Of a stretch of DNA of 64,000 nt, positions 25,082-33,376 are shown in pieces; position 1 is the first letter of the stretch; each line of letters begins with the position of its first letter. The DNA is from Bradyrhizobium sp. CCGUVB4N (GTDB taxonomy: Bacteria; Pseudomonadota; Alphaproteobacteria; Rhizobiales; Xanthobacteraceae): positions 8,246,001 through 8,310,000 of the forward strand of contig NZ_JANADP010000001.1 of the NCBI RefSeq assembly GCF_024199945.1, in the 5' to 3' direction. The notes beneath the pieces were generated by a model. It saw only the letters and a list, made by a program, of their open reading frames with translations, had not been told where the DNA came from and made no database searches. The translations under genes and the position numbers were made by a program.

Positions 25082-26467
25082 ATGAGCACGATCGATACCA
25101 GCCTGACGCTGCTCAAGAGCGCCGCCGGGCGCGTCTCCGCCGCCAATGGCTGGATGGGCAACGCGTTCAAGGGCTGGATGCCGACCGGCCTCTATGCCCG
25201 CGCACTGCTGATCATGATCGTGCCGATGGTGATCCTGCAGACCGTGGTCGCCTTCGTGTTCATGGAGCGGCACTGGAACACGGTGACGCGGCGCTTGTCG
25301 CAGGCCGTGGCACAGGACGTCGGCAGTCTCGTCGACGTCTACAAGGGATATCCGCAGGACAAGGACCACACGCAACTTCGCCGCATCGCCCAACGCATGC
25401 AGTTCGTGGTCGATTTCCTTCCTCCCGGCGACATGCCGCCGCCCGGACCAAAGCCGTTCTTCTCGCTGCTCGACCAGACGCTCTCGGTGCAATTGGGACG
25501 GCAGCTCAATCGTGCGTTCTGGATCGACACTGTCGGCAATTCCAATCAGGTCGAGATCCGCGTTCAGGTCGACGATGCCGTGATGCGCATCTTCGCGCAG
25601 CGCAGCGCCGCCTATGCTTCGAACTCGGAGATCTTCCTGTTCTGGATGGTCGGGACGTCGTCGATCCTGCTGATCGTGTCGGTGCTGTTCCTGCGCAACC
25701 AGATCAAGCCGATCCTGCGGCTTGCCGACGCTGCCGAAAGTTTCGGCAAGGGCCGCGAGGCGCCGAACTTCAGGCCGCGCGGCGCGCGCGAGGTGCGGCG
25801 CGCCGCTGGCGCCTTCCTCGAGATGAAGTCGCGCATCGAACGCGCGATGGAGCAGCGCACCGCGATGCTCGCCGGCGTCAGCCACGATCTGCGCACCATC
25901 CTCACCCGCTTCAAGCTCGAGCTGGCGCTGATCGGCGACAGTCCCGAGATGGAGGGCATGCGCAAGGACGTCGACGAGATGTCGATGATGCTTGAAGACT
26001 ACCTCGCCTTCGCCCGCGGCGATTCCGGCGAGCAGTCGCAGCCGACCGACATGGCGCAGGCACTCGAGGAATTGCGCAGCGATGCCGAACGTCACGGCCA
26101 CACCGCGACCGTGACCTTCAGCGGCCTGCCGGTGGTCACCGTGAAGCCGGCCTCGTTCAAGCGCTGCCTCGCCAACCTCGTCACCAATGCCGCGCGCTAC
26201 GGCCAGGCCATCGCCATCTCCGGCCAGCGCGATCACCGCTATCTCACCGTCACGGTCGACGACGATGGTCCGGGCATTCCCGTCCATCTGCGCGAGGAAG
26301 TGTTCAAACCGTTCCTGCGGCTCGACAATGCCCGCAACCAGGACGAAGGCGGCACCGGCTTGGGGCTCGCGATCGCCCGCGACATCGCCCGCTCGCATGG
26401 CGGCGACATCACGCTGGGCGACAGCCCGATGGGTGGATTAAGAGCGAGCGTGCGGATTCCGGTGTAG
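25082..26467 (+). CDS. EnvZ-type sensor histidine kinase
   Basis: A 461-residue kinase. Transmembrane segment 1 is around LLIMIVPMVILQTVVAFVF, a periplasmic loop of ~130 residues follows, and transmembrane segment 2 is FLFWMVGTSSILLIVSVLFL. Then come a HAMP linker (NQIKPILRLADAAESFGKG), the phospho-His H-box GVSHDLRTILTRFKLEL, N-box NLVTNAARYGQ, G1 DDDGPGIP, F-box and G2 GGTGLGLAIARDIARSHGG. The proline usual after HDLRT is replaced by Ile. It partners with the upstream response regulator. Confidence 0.94.
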   Translation: MSTIDTSLTLLKSAAGRVSAANGWMGNAFKGWMPTGLYARALLIMIVPMVILQTVVAFVFMERHWNTVTRRLSQAVAQDVGSLVDVYKGYPQDKDHTQLRRIAQRMQFVVDFLPPGDMPPPGPKPFFSLLDQTLSVQLGRQLNRAFWIDTVGNSNQVEIRVQVDDAVMRIFAQRSAAYASNSEIFLFWMVGTSSILLIVSVLFLRNQIKPILRLADAAESFGKGREAPNFRPRGAREVRRAAGAFLEMKSRIERAMEQRTAMLAGVSHDLRTILTRFKLELALIGDSPEMEGMRKDVDEMSMMLEDYLAFARGDSGEQSQPTDMAQALEELRSDAERHGHTATVTFSGLPVVTVKPASFKRCLANLVTNAARYGQAIAISGQRDHRYLTVTVDDDGPGIPVHLREEVFKPFLRLDNARNQDEGGTGLGLAIARDIARSHGGDITLGDSPMGGLRASVRIPV

Positions 26468-26482
26468 CTGCGATAGCCCCGC

Positions 26483-27013
26483 CTACTTCGGCAGCAGCGC
26501 CTTCAGCTTGTCGACGTCGCGGACGTTCATCTTGAAGCCGCCGGGCATCACGATATCGCCGGGCTTCTGGTCGGGCTTGCAGGCGCCGAGCCATTTCGCC
26601 TCCAACGTCATGGTGGAGTCGCGCCCGGCGGCACCGGCGGCACCGCCTTGCGCATGCGACGAGGTCTTCACCGTGTAGGCCGAGTTGAAATCGCCGGTGA
26701 TCTCGGCGTGCGAGGTCGTCGACATGCCGGCGACGCTGCACTCGGAGTCGCTGACATAGCCGGTCGCGGTCTTCTTGATGTCCTGCTTGGAGCAGACCTG
26801 CTTGGCCATCGGCGAGATGTTGTTGTTCATCTCCTTGTCGACAGCCTCGTCGGTGCAGTGCTGCATGGTCATTTCCGGCATCGCCGAGCCGGTCCTGACC
26901 ATCTTCAATTCCCAGAGACCGGCCTTGCGAACCGGCAGATCGTCGGCGAAGGCGCTCGCCGCCGACAGCACGAGGCAAACGGCTGATCCGAGCAAAGCAA
27001 GCTTGCGCGTCAT
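26483..27013 (-). CDS. DUF3617-family secreted protein
   Basis: A 176-residue protein with a signal peptide (RKLALLGSAVCLVLSAASAFA). The mature part opens with VRKAGLWELKMVRTGS, the DUF3617 hallmark, followed by several cysteines (MQHCTDEAV, QVCSKQD, DSECSV, GACKP) that could form periplasmic disulfides. The function is unknown. The start at 27013 is taken because the signal peptide begins there; 35 codons of upstream open frame are not credible. It converges with the histidine kinase gene. Confidence 0.82.
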   Translation of the reverse strand: MTRKLALLGSAVCLVLSAASAFADDLPVRKAGLWELKMVRTGSAMPEMTMQHCTDEAVDKEMNNNISPMAKQVCSKQDIKKTATGYVSDSECSVAGMSTTSHAEITGDFNSAYTVKTSSHAQGGAAGAAGRDSTMTLEAKWLGACKPDQKPGDIVMPGGFKMNVRDVDKLKALLPK

Positions 27014-27069
27014 GCGAGAGACTCCCGGCTGAGATGTCGTGGCGTGACCTTTGTCGTTCCGAATACGCC

Positions 27070-27369
27070 TCAGTAGAGCGTGCGGATCGGCCGATCGGCG
27101 GCGCCGTAGGGCACCCAACGGCAGGCGAACGAGATGTAGCCGCCCTCATAGGCCTGCACTGCGAGGAATTTCACCACCTTGCCGTACCGCGCACAGTGGT
27201 CGACCGCGACCTGGCGCGCATCGGTCTGCGTCGCCATGGAATAGGCGATGATGCCGCCGGTGTCGTTGCCCTTGAAGGGCGGCACCGGAAAGATGTCGGC
27301 CTGCGCCGACTGGCTCGCCACCGAGAAAACCAGGCTGGCAAGAAGGCCCGCGGCCGCAATGATTCGCAT
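27070..27369 (-). CDS. Small secreted protein of unknown function
   Basis: A 99-residue protein with a clear signal peptide (MRIIAAAGLLASLVFSVASQSAQA). The mature ~75 residues include GNDTGGIIAYS, ARQVAVDHCARYGKVVKF and FACRWVPYG, with two cysteines that could pair. This resembles small periplasmic DUF4189-like or Sel1-unrelated proteins, but I do not assign a family. It lies 56 bases upstream of the DUF3617 gene on the same strand, so the two may be cotranscribed. Confidence 0.68.
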   Translation of the reverse strand: MRIIAAAGLLASLVFSVASQSAQADIFPVPPFKGNDTGGIIAYSMATQTDARQVAVDHCARYGKVVKFLAVQAYEGGYISFACRWVPYGAADRPIRTLY

Positions 27370-27551
27370 TCCCGTCACTCCCATTGATTGGCGCCAGTTT
27401 ACGGTGCCGGCGCGGCGGTGGAAAGAACGGAAGGCCGGTTGACGGCGCCGTTGTGATCAACTCCTGGCCAAGTGTTGCCGTGCTGCACTTGACCTCCCCC
27501 GCCCTTCGCGGCACCGTCCCACCTTCACAGATCATGCTGTCTGGATTGCCC

Positions 27552-28016
27552 ATGCGCGCCTCGACCTCCCTGAAATCGCTTCGTTTTGCCGCCGTTCTCG
27601 GCCTCATGTTCGGAGCGTTGTCGCTCGGTGAGGCCAGGGCCGCCAATCCGCTGGAGCTGAATTTCTGGCTCAGCGGGCCTCGCTATGACGGCAATGTCGC
27701 CGAGTGCGACAGGGCGCTGCCGACGATCGCGAGCCAGTTCTCCGAGAAGGAAGGCTCGTTCTGGAATTCGCCTTTGCGGATCGAGGGCTTCGCGGCTGTC
27801 CATGAGACCGCGTTCCGGCCCTGGGCGTCCGACAACATTCCGCGCCGCTACTGCACCGGCGAGGCCATGCTGAACGACGGCAAGGTGCGCAAGGTGCACT
27901 TCTCGATCATCGAGGACGGCGGCTTCGCCGGCTACGGTCAGGGCGTCGAATGGTGCGTGGTCGGGCTCGATCGCAACTGGGCCTACAATCCGGCCTGCCG
28001 CGCTGCCAAGCCCTGA
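27552..28016 (+). CDS. Secreted protein of unknown function
   Basis: A 154-residue protein with a signal peptide (RASTSLKSLRFAAVLGLMFGALSLGEARA). The mature region has NFWLSGPRYDGNVAECDRALPTI, a RRYCTGEAML segment and the C-terminal VEWCVVGLDRNWAYNPACR. Its four cysteines suggest two disulfides. I do not recognise the family. A Met six codons upstream is an alternative start. The 3' end runs into a tandem CCCTGATTCG repeat that includes the stop codon. Confidence 0.72.
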   Translation: MRASTSLKSLRFAAVLGLMFGALSLGEARAANPLELNFWLSGPRYDGNVAECDRALPTIASQFSEKEGSFWNSPLRIEGFAAVHETAFRPWASDNIPRRYCTGEAMLNDGKVRKVHFSIIEDGGFAGYGQGVEWCVVGLDRNWAYNPACRAAKP

Positions 28017-28049
28017 TTCGCAAGCCCTGATTCGAAGGTCCCTGATTCG
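28011..28049. repeat. Short tandem repeat CCCTGATTCG x3
   Basis: Three exact copies of CCCTGATTCG at 28011, 28025 and 28040 (periods 14 and 15). The first copy contains the TGA stop of the preceding gene. It looks like local slippage duplication at the gene end. Confidence 0.85.
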
Positions 28050-28149
28050 GACCTATCAAGCGGGCGATTGGCCTTCGCCCGAATTTTGTTCTTGAAATGT
28101 TCTTGTTGCCTGCTAGGCTTGTTGCACAGTCTAGTTGAGGGGCGTTGCC

Positions 28150-28863
28150 ATGTTTCATTTTAGATTGCATTCGTTCTCCCGCCTTGTGATCTCACTGACC
28201 CTGCCCCTGATTCTTGCCGTCGGGCTGATCTCGCTGGCCGGTGGCGCGAACGCGCAGGACAAGCGGCAAAACGCGCCCGGTGAATTCGATTTCTATGTGC
28301 TGTCGCTGTCGTGGTCGCCGTCCTTCTGCGCGGAGGCTGCCGAGCGCGGCCGCGGCGGCGGACGGTCGAATATCCAGTGTGAGGGCCGGCCCTATTCCTT
28401 CGTGGTGCACGGGCTGTGGCCGCAATATGAGAGCGGCTTCCCCGAATATTGCCAGCGGCCATCACCGCGGCTGAACCGCAACATCGTCTCCACGATGCTC
28501 GATTTGATGCCGGCGCCGGGGCTGATCTTCAACGAGTGGGACAAGCACGGCACGTGCTCCGGGCTCGACGGCCGCAATTATTTCGAGACGATCCGCAAGG
28601 CACGCGCCGCGATCAAGATTCCGGCCGAATATCTCGACCTGTCACAAGCCAAGACCGTGGCGCCGGGTGAGGTGGAAGAGGCCTTCATCAAGGCCAATCC
28701 GGGCCTCAGCGATGCAGCCATCTCGGTCACCTGCAATCGCACCCGGCTCTCCGAGGTCCGCATCTGCCTCAGCAAGGATCTGCAATTCCGCGCCTGCGAG
28801 GAAATGGAACGTCGCGCCTGCCGCCGTGACCAGGTGACGATGCCGCCGGTCAGGGGTGGGTAG
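28150..28863 (+). CDS. Ribonuclease T2-family endonuclease, secreted
   Basis: A 237-residue protein with a signal peptide ending near GGANAQ. Both RNase T2 active-site blocks are intact. CAS I is FVVHGLWPQY (His87) and CAS II is FNEWDKHGTCSG (Glu129, His133). Several cysteines (CAEAA, QCEG, YCQR, GTCSG, TCNR, ICLS, ACEE, ACRRD) fit the disulfide-rich fold. It should cleave single-stranded RNA in the periplasm or outside, probably for nucleotide scavenging as in E. coli RNase I. It is transcribed alone. Confidence 0.92.
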   Translation: MFHFRLHSFSRLVISLTLPLILAVGLISLAGGANAQDKRQNAPGEFDFYVLSLSWSPSFCAEAAERGRGGGRSNIQCEGRPYSFVVHGLWPQYESGFPEYCQRPSPRLNRNIVSTMLDLMPAPGLIFNEWDKHGTCSGLDGRNYFETIRKARAAIKIPAEYLDLSQAKTVAPGEVEEAFIKANPGLSDAAISVTCNRTRLSEVRICLSKDLQFRACEEMERRACRRDQVTMPPVRGG

Positions 28864-28917
28864 CCCAGGCTGTCGTAGCTCTTTGCTCAGGCCCTCACGT
28901 GGCGTAGTGCTCTTCGC

Positions 28918-29778
28918 ATGAACTATCGCCACGCCTTTCACGCCGGCAACTTCGCCGATGTCATCAAGCACATCGTGCTGGCGCGCATCCTGACCTATCT
29001 GCAGGACAAGCCGGCCGCCTTCCGCGTCATCGACACCCATGCGGGCGCGGGTCTCTATGATCTCGACAGCGACGAGGCACGCCGCAGCGGCGAATGGCTG
29101 ACGGGGATCGCGCGGCTGATGCAGGCGCGCCTCACGAACGAGACAGTCGCACTGACCAAGCCGTACATGGACATCGTTCGCGCCTTCAATCCGAAGGGCG
29201 AGCTCAAGGCCTATCCGGGCTCGCCCTTGATCGCGCGCGGTTTGATGCGACCGCAGGACCGGCTCGTCGCTTGCGAGCTCGAACCGAAGGCACGCAAGGC
29301 ATTGATCGACGTGTTGCGGCGCGACGAACAGGCCCGCGTGGTCGATCTCGACGGCTGGATGGCGCTGCCGGCGTTCGTACCGCCGAAGGAGCGGCGCGGG
29401 CTCGTGCTGATTGACCCGCCGTTTGAGGCGAAAGACGAGTTCGAACGGTTGGGCGAGGCCTTCTCCACCGCCTTCGCGAAATGGCCGACCGGTATCTATG
29501 TAATCTGGTATCCCGCCAAGAGCCGCCGCGCCACCGACACGCTGGCGCAACTCGTGGCGCGGACCGCAGTTGCAGCAAAGACTCCAGGAAAATGTCTGCG
29601 GCTCGAGTTCAGCGTTGCACCACAGCTTGATGGCGCAGCCCTCACCTCGACCGGACTCTTGATCGTCAATCCGCCCTACACGCTGCAGAGCGAGCTCAAG
29701 ACGATCCTGCCCGAGCTGGAAATGCCGCTCGGTCAGGGCGGAGCTGCCAGATTCCGATTAGAGGTACCCAAGCCCTAA
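28918..29778 (+). CDS. rlmJ: 23S rRNA (adenine-2030-N6)-methyltransferase
   Basis: A 286-residue enzyme. The diagnostic N-terminus MNYRHAFHAGNFADVIKHIVL, the SAM motif VIDTHAGAGLYDL and the catalytic LVLIDPPFEAKDEF are all present. GIYVIWYPAKSR follows, as in E. coli RlmJ (YhiR). It adds one methyl to A2030 of 23S rRNA before ribosome assembly. It is a lone gene between RNase T2 and the cold-shock gene. Confidence 0.95.
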   Translation: MNYRHAFHAGNFADVIKHIVLARILTYLQDKPAAFRVIDTHAGAGLYDLDSDEARRSGEWLTGIARLMQARLTNETVALTKPYMDIVRAFNPKGELKAYPGSPLIARGLMRPQDRLVACELEPKARKALIDVLRRDEQARVVDLDGWMALPAFVPPKERRGLVLIDPPFEAKDEFERLGEAFSTAFAKWPTGIYVIWYPAKSRRATDTLAQLVARTAVAAKTPGKCLRLEFSVAPQLDGAALTSTGLLIVNPPYTLQSELKTILPELEMPLGQGGAARFRLEVPKP

Positions 29779-29952
29779 GCTGCCGCCATTCTTGGGAAAA
29801 ATATGCAGTAGCGGTAGTCAATCTGCAAAGAACCGTATTATGCTATTTGCGTGACTGGCTTTACGTTCCGCTTCCGCGAATGGTTGCGGCGGAGTGAAGG
29901 CCTAAGAAAGATCCAGTCGGACCGAAGGGTCTGCCCAAGGATGGCCAGCTCT

Positions 29953-30003
29953 CCCGGGCTTCGTGATGCCCGGTCATGTCGCGACGCGTGTCTGCGTTGC
30001 GAC
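29953..30003 (+). promoter_or_regulatory. Hairpins in the cold-shock mRNA leader
   Basis: Two adjacent stems, CCGGGC/GCCCGG (29954-29973) and GTCGCGACGC/GCGTTGCGAC (29978-30003), end one base before GGAGGAG and ~27 bases before the start codon. In known cspA mRNAs a long structured leader controls translation with temperature. Here the ~250-base leader 29779-30030 contains no gene, so a similar role is plausible. Confidence 0.45.
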
Positions 30004-30030
30004 GGAGGAGCAATGAGGGGGAGTTTCCCG

Positions 30031-30246
30031 ATGGCCAATACGGGAACAGTTAAGTTTTTTAACGGCGAGCGCGGCTACGGTTTTATCAAACCGGACGACG
30101 GCGGTCGCGATGTATTCGTTCACATCACCGCTGTTGAGCGGGCGGGACTAAAAGACCTTGCCGAAGGACAGCGTATCACTTTCGAAGTCGAACCGGACAA
30201 GAAGGGGAAGGGGCCGAAGGCGGTCAATCTCGTGATCCTTTCGTAG
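30031..30246 (+). CDS. Cold-shock domain protein (CspA family)
   Basis: A 71-residue single cold-shock domain. RNP1 lies in TVKFFNGERGYGFIKPDDG and RNP2 in DVFVHITAVERAG. It binds single-stranded nucleic acid and melts RNA structure. The start at 30031 (MANTGTV) follows GGGGGAG by eight bases. The in-frame ATG at 30013 after GGAGGAG would add MRGSFP and cannot be excluded. The long preceding leader suggests post-transcriptional control. Confidence 0.95.
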   Translation: MANTGTVKFFNGERGYGFIKPDDGGRDVFVHITAVERAGLKDLAEGQRITFEVEPDKKGKGPKAVNLVILS

Positions 30247-30271
30247 CGGACCTTTCCCAAAACACCTGGCG

Positions 30272-30302
30272 CAAAAAAAGTCCCGGCCGCGAGCGGCCGG
30301 GA
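30272..30302 (-). terminator. Rho-independent terminator of the outer-membrane protein gene
   Basis: On the minus strand the stem CCCGGCCGC / GCGGCCGGG is followed by ACTTTTTTTGC, the classic stem plus T-run, 32 bases after the stop of the gene at 30334. It may also serve the convergent cold-shock gene as a hairpin. Confidence 0.85.
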
Positions 30303-30333
30303 GACTGTTGTCCGGTATTTTCTTATTTGGCTA

Positions 30334-30957
30334 TCAGAAGTGATAGTTCACGCCTGCGCGAACAACGCTGGCGCTATAGCCGTTTGACACGCCTGTAATT
30401 GCGAACTGGCTCGACGACAGATCGATGTAGAGATATTCGAGCTTCGCGCTCCAGTTCGGCGCGAAGCCGACTTCCGCGCCGACGCCCGCGGTCCAGCCGG
30501 CGGTGGTGTGCGATTCCGTCCAGCCGAAGGTCTGCGCACGCAGCTCGCCGAAAGCGAGGCCGGCGGTGCCGTAGACCAGGACGTTGCTGAAGGCATAGCC
30601 GGCGCGACCGCGCAGCGTGCCGAACCAGGGATTGGAGAACTTCCACGGCGCGAAAGTATCGTCGGCGCCGGCTGCCTGGATGTCGCCCTCGACGCCGAAC
30701 ACCCACGGGCCGTTCTGGAAATTGTAGCCTGCCTGCACGCCGCCGACGAAGCCGGAGGGCTTTACGGACGTGTTGCTGACCGAGCCCCATTCATAGCCGA
30801 GATTGGCGCCGAGATACGGGCCGGCCCAGCTATAGCCATTGAGCGGCTGATTGACGGTATAGGGCGCACGCTGCCCGTAACTGAGATCGGCGGCCTCTGC
30901 CGACGCCGTCCAGCCGGCTGCAACCAACGCGGCTGCGCCCACAACGAGCCTCTTCAT
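30334..30957 (-). CDS. Outer-membrane beta-barrel protein (Omp25/RopB-like)
   Basis: A 207-residue protein with a signal peptide (KRLVVGAAALVAAGWTASAEA). The mature chain shows alternating-residue strands: SWAGPYLGANLGYEWG, GFVGGVQAGYNFQNGPWVFGVEGDIQ, TLRGRAGYAFSNVLVYGTAGLAFG, KLEYLYIDLSS. It ends in the terminal aromatic signature VRAGVNYHF. This is the small rhizobial/Brucella Omp25-Omp31 type porin-like family. It has its own terminator and is probably highly expressed. The 30958-31209 gap holds its promoter and that of uvrC. Confidence 0.9.
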   Translation of the reverse strand: MKRLVVGAAALVAAGWTASAEAADLSYGQRAPYTVNQPLNGYSWAGPYLGANLGYEWGSVSNTSVKPSGFVGGVQAGYNFQNGPWVFGVEGDIQAAGADDTFAPWKFSNPWFGTLRGRAGYAFSNVLVYGTAGLAFGELRAQTFGWTESHTTAGWTAGVGAEVGFAPNWSAKLEYLYIDLSSSQFAITGVSNGYSASVVRAGVNYHF

Positions 30958-31209
30958 CACACACTCCAACGCAACTTGCCGCAACCAGACGCGATGCCCG
31001 CGCCGCCGCGCAAGGCCAGACCGCATGGTTACGGAACCACCACTTTTTCGCGTAAGATTTATCGAGAGTTTTAAGTTAAAGGGCTGTTAAGACCCGTTAC
31101 CGCGCTGTTAACAGACTTAAGGAAGCGTTACCGGGACCTGCGCCGCCATCCTGTGCGTGCGGCACGGCCGGAACTTCAAATCGGCTCCCCCAGCGCCTAA
31201 ATTCGCACC

Positions 31210-33282
31210 ATGGTTCACGATTCCACCGACAATCCGGACGACCGCGCGCGCAAGTCGCCGCGCGCTGCGAGCTCCGACGTCCCGCCCCAGGAGACTTCGC
31301 ACGAGACAGCGCCGCCCGACCTCGATCCCGCCACCAGCGGCGGCGATGACGAGGACGACGGCCGGCTGCCGGATATCCTGGAAGAGAGCGGCGCGATCGG
31401 CGAAGAGCCGCTGGCAACCGGTCACGAGGCGATCGAGCGCGCGGTCCGCCTCGCGCCGACCTCGCCCGGCGTCTATCGCATGCTCAGTGCGAATGCCGAC
31501 GTGCTCTATGTCGGCAAGGCCAAGAACGTCAAAAAGCGCCTGTCCAACTATGCGCGCCAGAGTGCGCCGCTGCCGGCGCGCATCCTGCGCATGATCGCGG
31601 CCACGGTGACCGTGGAGATCGTCTCGACCACGACCGAGACCGAGGCGCTGCTGCTGGAGGCCAACCTCATCAAGCAGCTGCGGCCGCGCTTCAACGTGCA
31701 GCTCCGCGACGACAAATCGTTTCCCTACATCCTGATCACCGGCGACCATTGGGCACCGCAGATCCTGAAGCATCGCGGCGCGCAGACCCGCCCCGGGCGC
31801 TATTTCGGCCCGTTCGCCTCCGCCGGCGCCGTCAACCGCACCATCACCGCCTTGCAGCGCGCATTCCTGATCCGCTCCTGCACGGATTCCTTCTTCGAGA
31901 GCCGCACCCGGCCCTGCCTGCTCTACCAGATCCGCCGTTGCGCCGGCCCCTGCACCCGCGAGATCGACTTTCCCGGCTACACCACGCTGGTGCGCGAGGC
32001 GACCGACTTCCTGTCCGGCAAGAGCCAGGCGGTGAAGCAGGAGCTCGCAGGCGAAATGGAGAAGGCCTCCGGCGAGCTCGAATTCGAGAGCGCCGCGCTC
32101 TATCGTGATCGCCTCGCCGCGCTGTCGGCGATCCAGTCGCAGCAGGGCATCAATCCGCGCACGGTGGAAGAAGCCGACGTGTTCGCCATCCATCAGGAAG
32201 GCGGCTTCTCCTGCGTCGAAGTGTTCTTCTTCCGCACCGGCCAGAACTGGGGCAACCGCGCCTATTTTCCGCGCGCGGAAAAGACCTTCACGCCGGAGGA
32301 AGTGCTGGGCTCCTTCCTCGCCCAGTTCTACGACGACAAGCCGCCGCCGAAGAGCATCCTGCTCTCGCACGAGATCGAGGAGATGGAGCTTCTCGCCAAT
32401 GCGCTGTCGATCAAGGCCGGCCACAAGGTCGAGGTCGTCGCGCCCAAGCGCGGCGAGAAGAAGGAGCTCGTCACCCACGCGCTGACCAATGCGCGCGAGG
32501 CGCTCGGCCGCAAGCTCGCGGATACCGCGACCCAGAGCCGCCTGCTCGACGCCATGGCCACGACGCTGAGCCTGCCCCATGCGCCCAAGCGCATCGAGGT
32601 CTACGACAACAGCCACATCCAGGGCACCAATGCGGTCGGCGCCATGATCGTCGCAGGCCCCGATGGCTTCGTCAAAAACCAGTACCGCAAGTTCAACATC
32701 AAGTCGGAAGGGATCACGCCGGGCGACGACTTCGCCATGATGCGCGAGGTGCTGGAGCGCCGCTTCAAGCGCCTGATCAACCCACCTGAAGAGGGCGCGG
32801 CCAAAGCCAAGGACGACGACTTCCCGCAATGGCCCGACCTCGTCATCATCGACGGCGGCCGCGGCCAGCTCAACGCCGTCCGGGAGATCTTCACCAATCT
32901 CGGCCTGACCCAGGTGTCGCTGATGTCGGTCGCCAAGGGGCCGGACCGGGATGCCGGCCGCGAGACCCTGTTCATGCCGGAGCGCGAGGCGATCAAGCTG
33001 GAGCCGCGCGACCCCGTGCTCTATTTCATCCAGCGCCTGCGGGACGAGGCCCACCGCTTCGTCATCGGCTCGCACCGCAAGCTGCGCAAGAAGGACATTC
33101 GCGAGGCCGGTTTGCAGGAAATTCCTGGCATCGGCCCGTCACGCAAACGTGCCTTGCTGCACCATTTCGGAACCCTGAAGGAGATCGAACGCGCCTCGAT
33201 CGCCGATCTCGGCAAGGTTCCTGGGGTGAGCGCCGAGAGCGCCCGCAGGATATTCGACTATTTCCATCCCCAGCCGGGGTGA
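31210..33282 (+). CDS. uvrC: Excinuclease ABC subunit C
   Basis: A 690-residue nucleotide-excision repair nuclease. The GIY-YIG domain is PGVYRMLSANADVLYVGKAKNVKKRL. A Cys-bearing segment (CLLYQIRRCAGPCTREI), the UvrB-contact UVR motif (~ELEFESAALYRDRLAALSAI) and the RNase H-like 5'-incision domain (VYDNSHIQGTNAVGAMIVAG) follow. Tandem helix-hairpin-helix motifs end it (LQEIPGIGPSRKRALL, LGKVPGVSAESARRIF). An ~80-residue acidic, disordered N-terminal extension precedes the usual start. It is followed by pgsA at a ~95-base gap. Confidence 0.96.
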   Translation: MVHDSTDNPDDRARKSPRAASSDVPPQETSHETAPPDLDPATSGGDDEDDGRLPDILEESGAIGEEPLATGHEAIERAVRLAPTSPGVYRMLSANADVLYVGKAKNVKKRLSNYARQSAPLPARILRMIAATVTVEIVSTTTETEALLLEANLIKQLRPRFNVQLRDDKSFPYILITGDHWAPQILKHRGAQTRPGRYFGPFASAGAVNRTITALQRAFLIRSCTDSFFESRTRPCLLYQIRRCAGPCTREIDFPGYTTLVREATDFLSGKSQAVKQELAGEMEKASGELEFESAALYRDRLAALSAIQSQQGINPRTVEEADVFAIHQEGGFSCVEVFFFRTGQNWGNRAYFPRAEKTFTPEEVLGSFLAQFYDDKPPPKSILLSHEIEEMELLANALSIKAGHKVEVVAPKRGEKKELVTHALTNAREALGRKLADTATQSRLLDAMATTLSLPHAPKRIEVYDNSHIQGTNAVGAMIVAGPDGFVKNQYRKFNIKSEGITPGDDFAMMREVLERRFKRLINPPEEGAAKAKDDDFPQWPDLVIIDGGRGQLNAVREIFTNLGLTQVSLMSVAKGPDRDAGRETLFMPEREAIKLEPRDPVLYFIQRLRDEAHRFVIGSHRKLRKKDIREAGLQEIPGIGPSRKRALLHHFGTLKEIERASIADLGKVPGVSAESARRIFDYFHPQPG

Positions 33283-33376
33283 ACTAAAGGGGCTGTAGTC
33301 ATATGGTCGTCGCATCCCGCACCCCAATTGGGGACGGACGGTTGACCTTCAGGCTCGAGCGGTATTGGTAGGACGG

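Noticed and set aside
30272..30302. Plus-strand terminator for the cold-shock gene
   Set aside because: The T-run lies on the minus-strand side of the stem only, so it fits the outer-membrane protein gene; on the plus strand it is just a hairpin.
31117..33075. A 652-codon minus-strand frame opposite uvrC
   Set aside because: uvrC is fully supported by domains on the plus strand; the minus frame has His/Arg/Asp-rich shadow composition and no motif.
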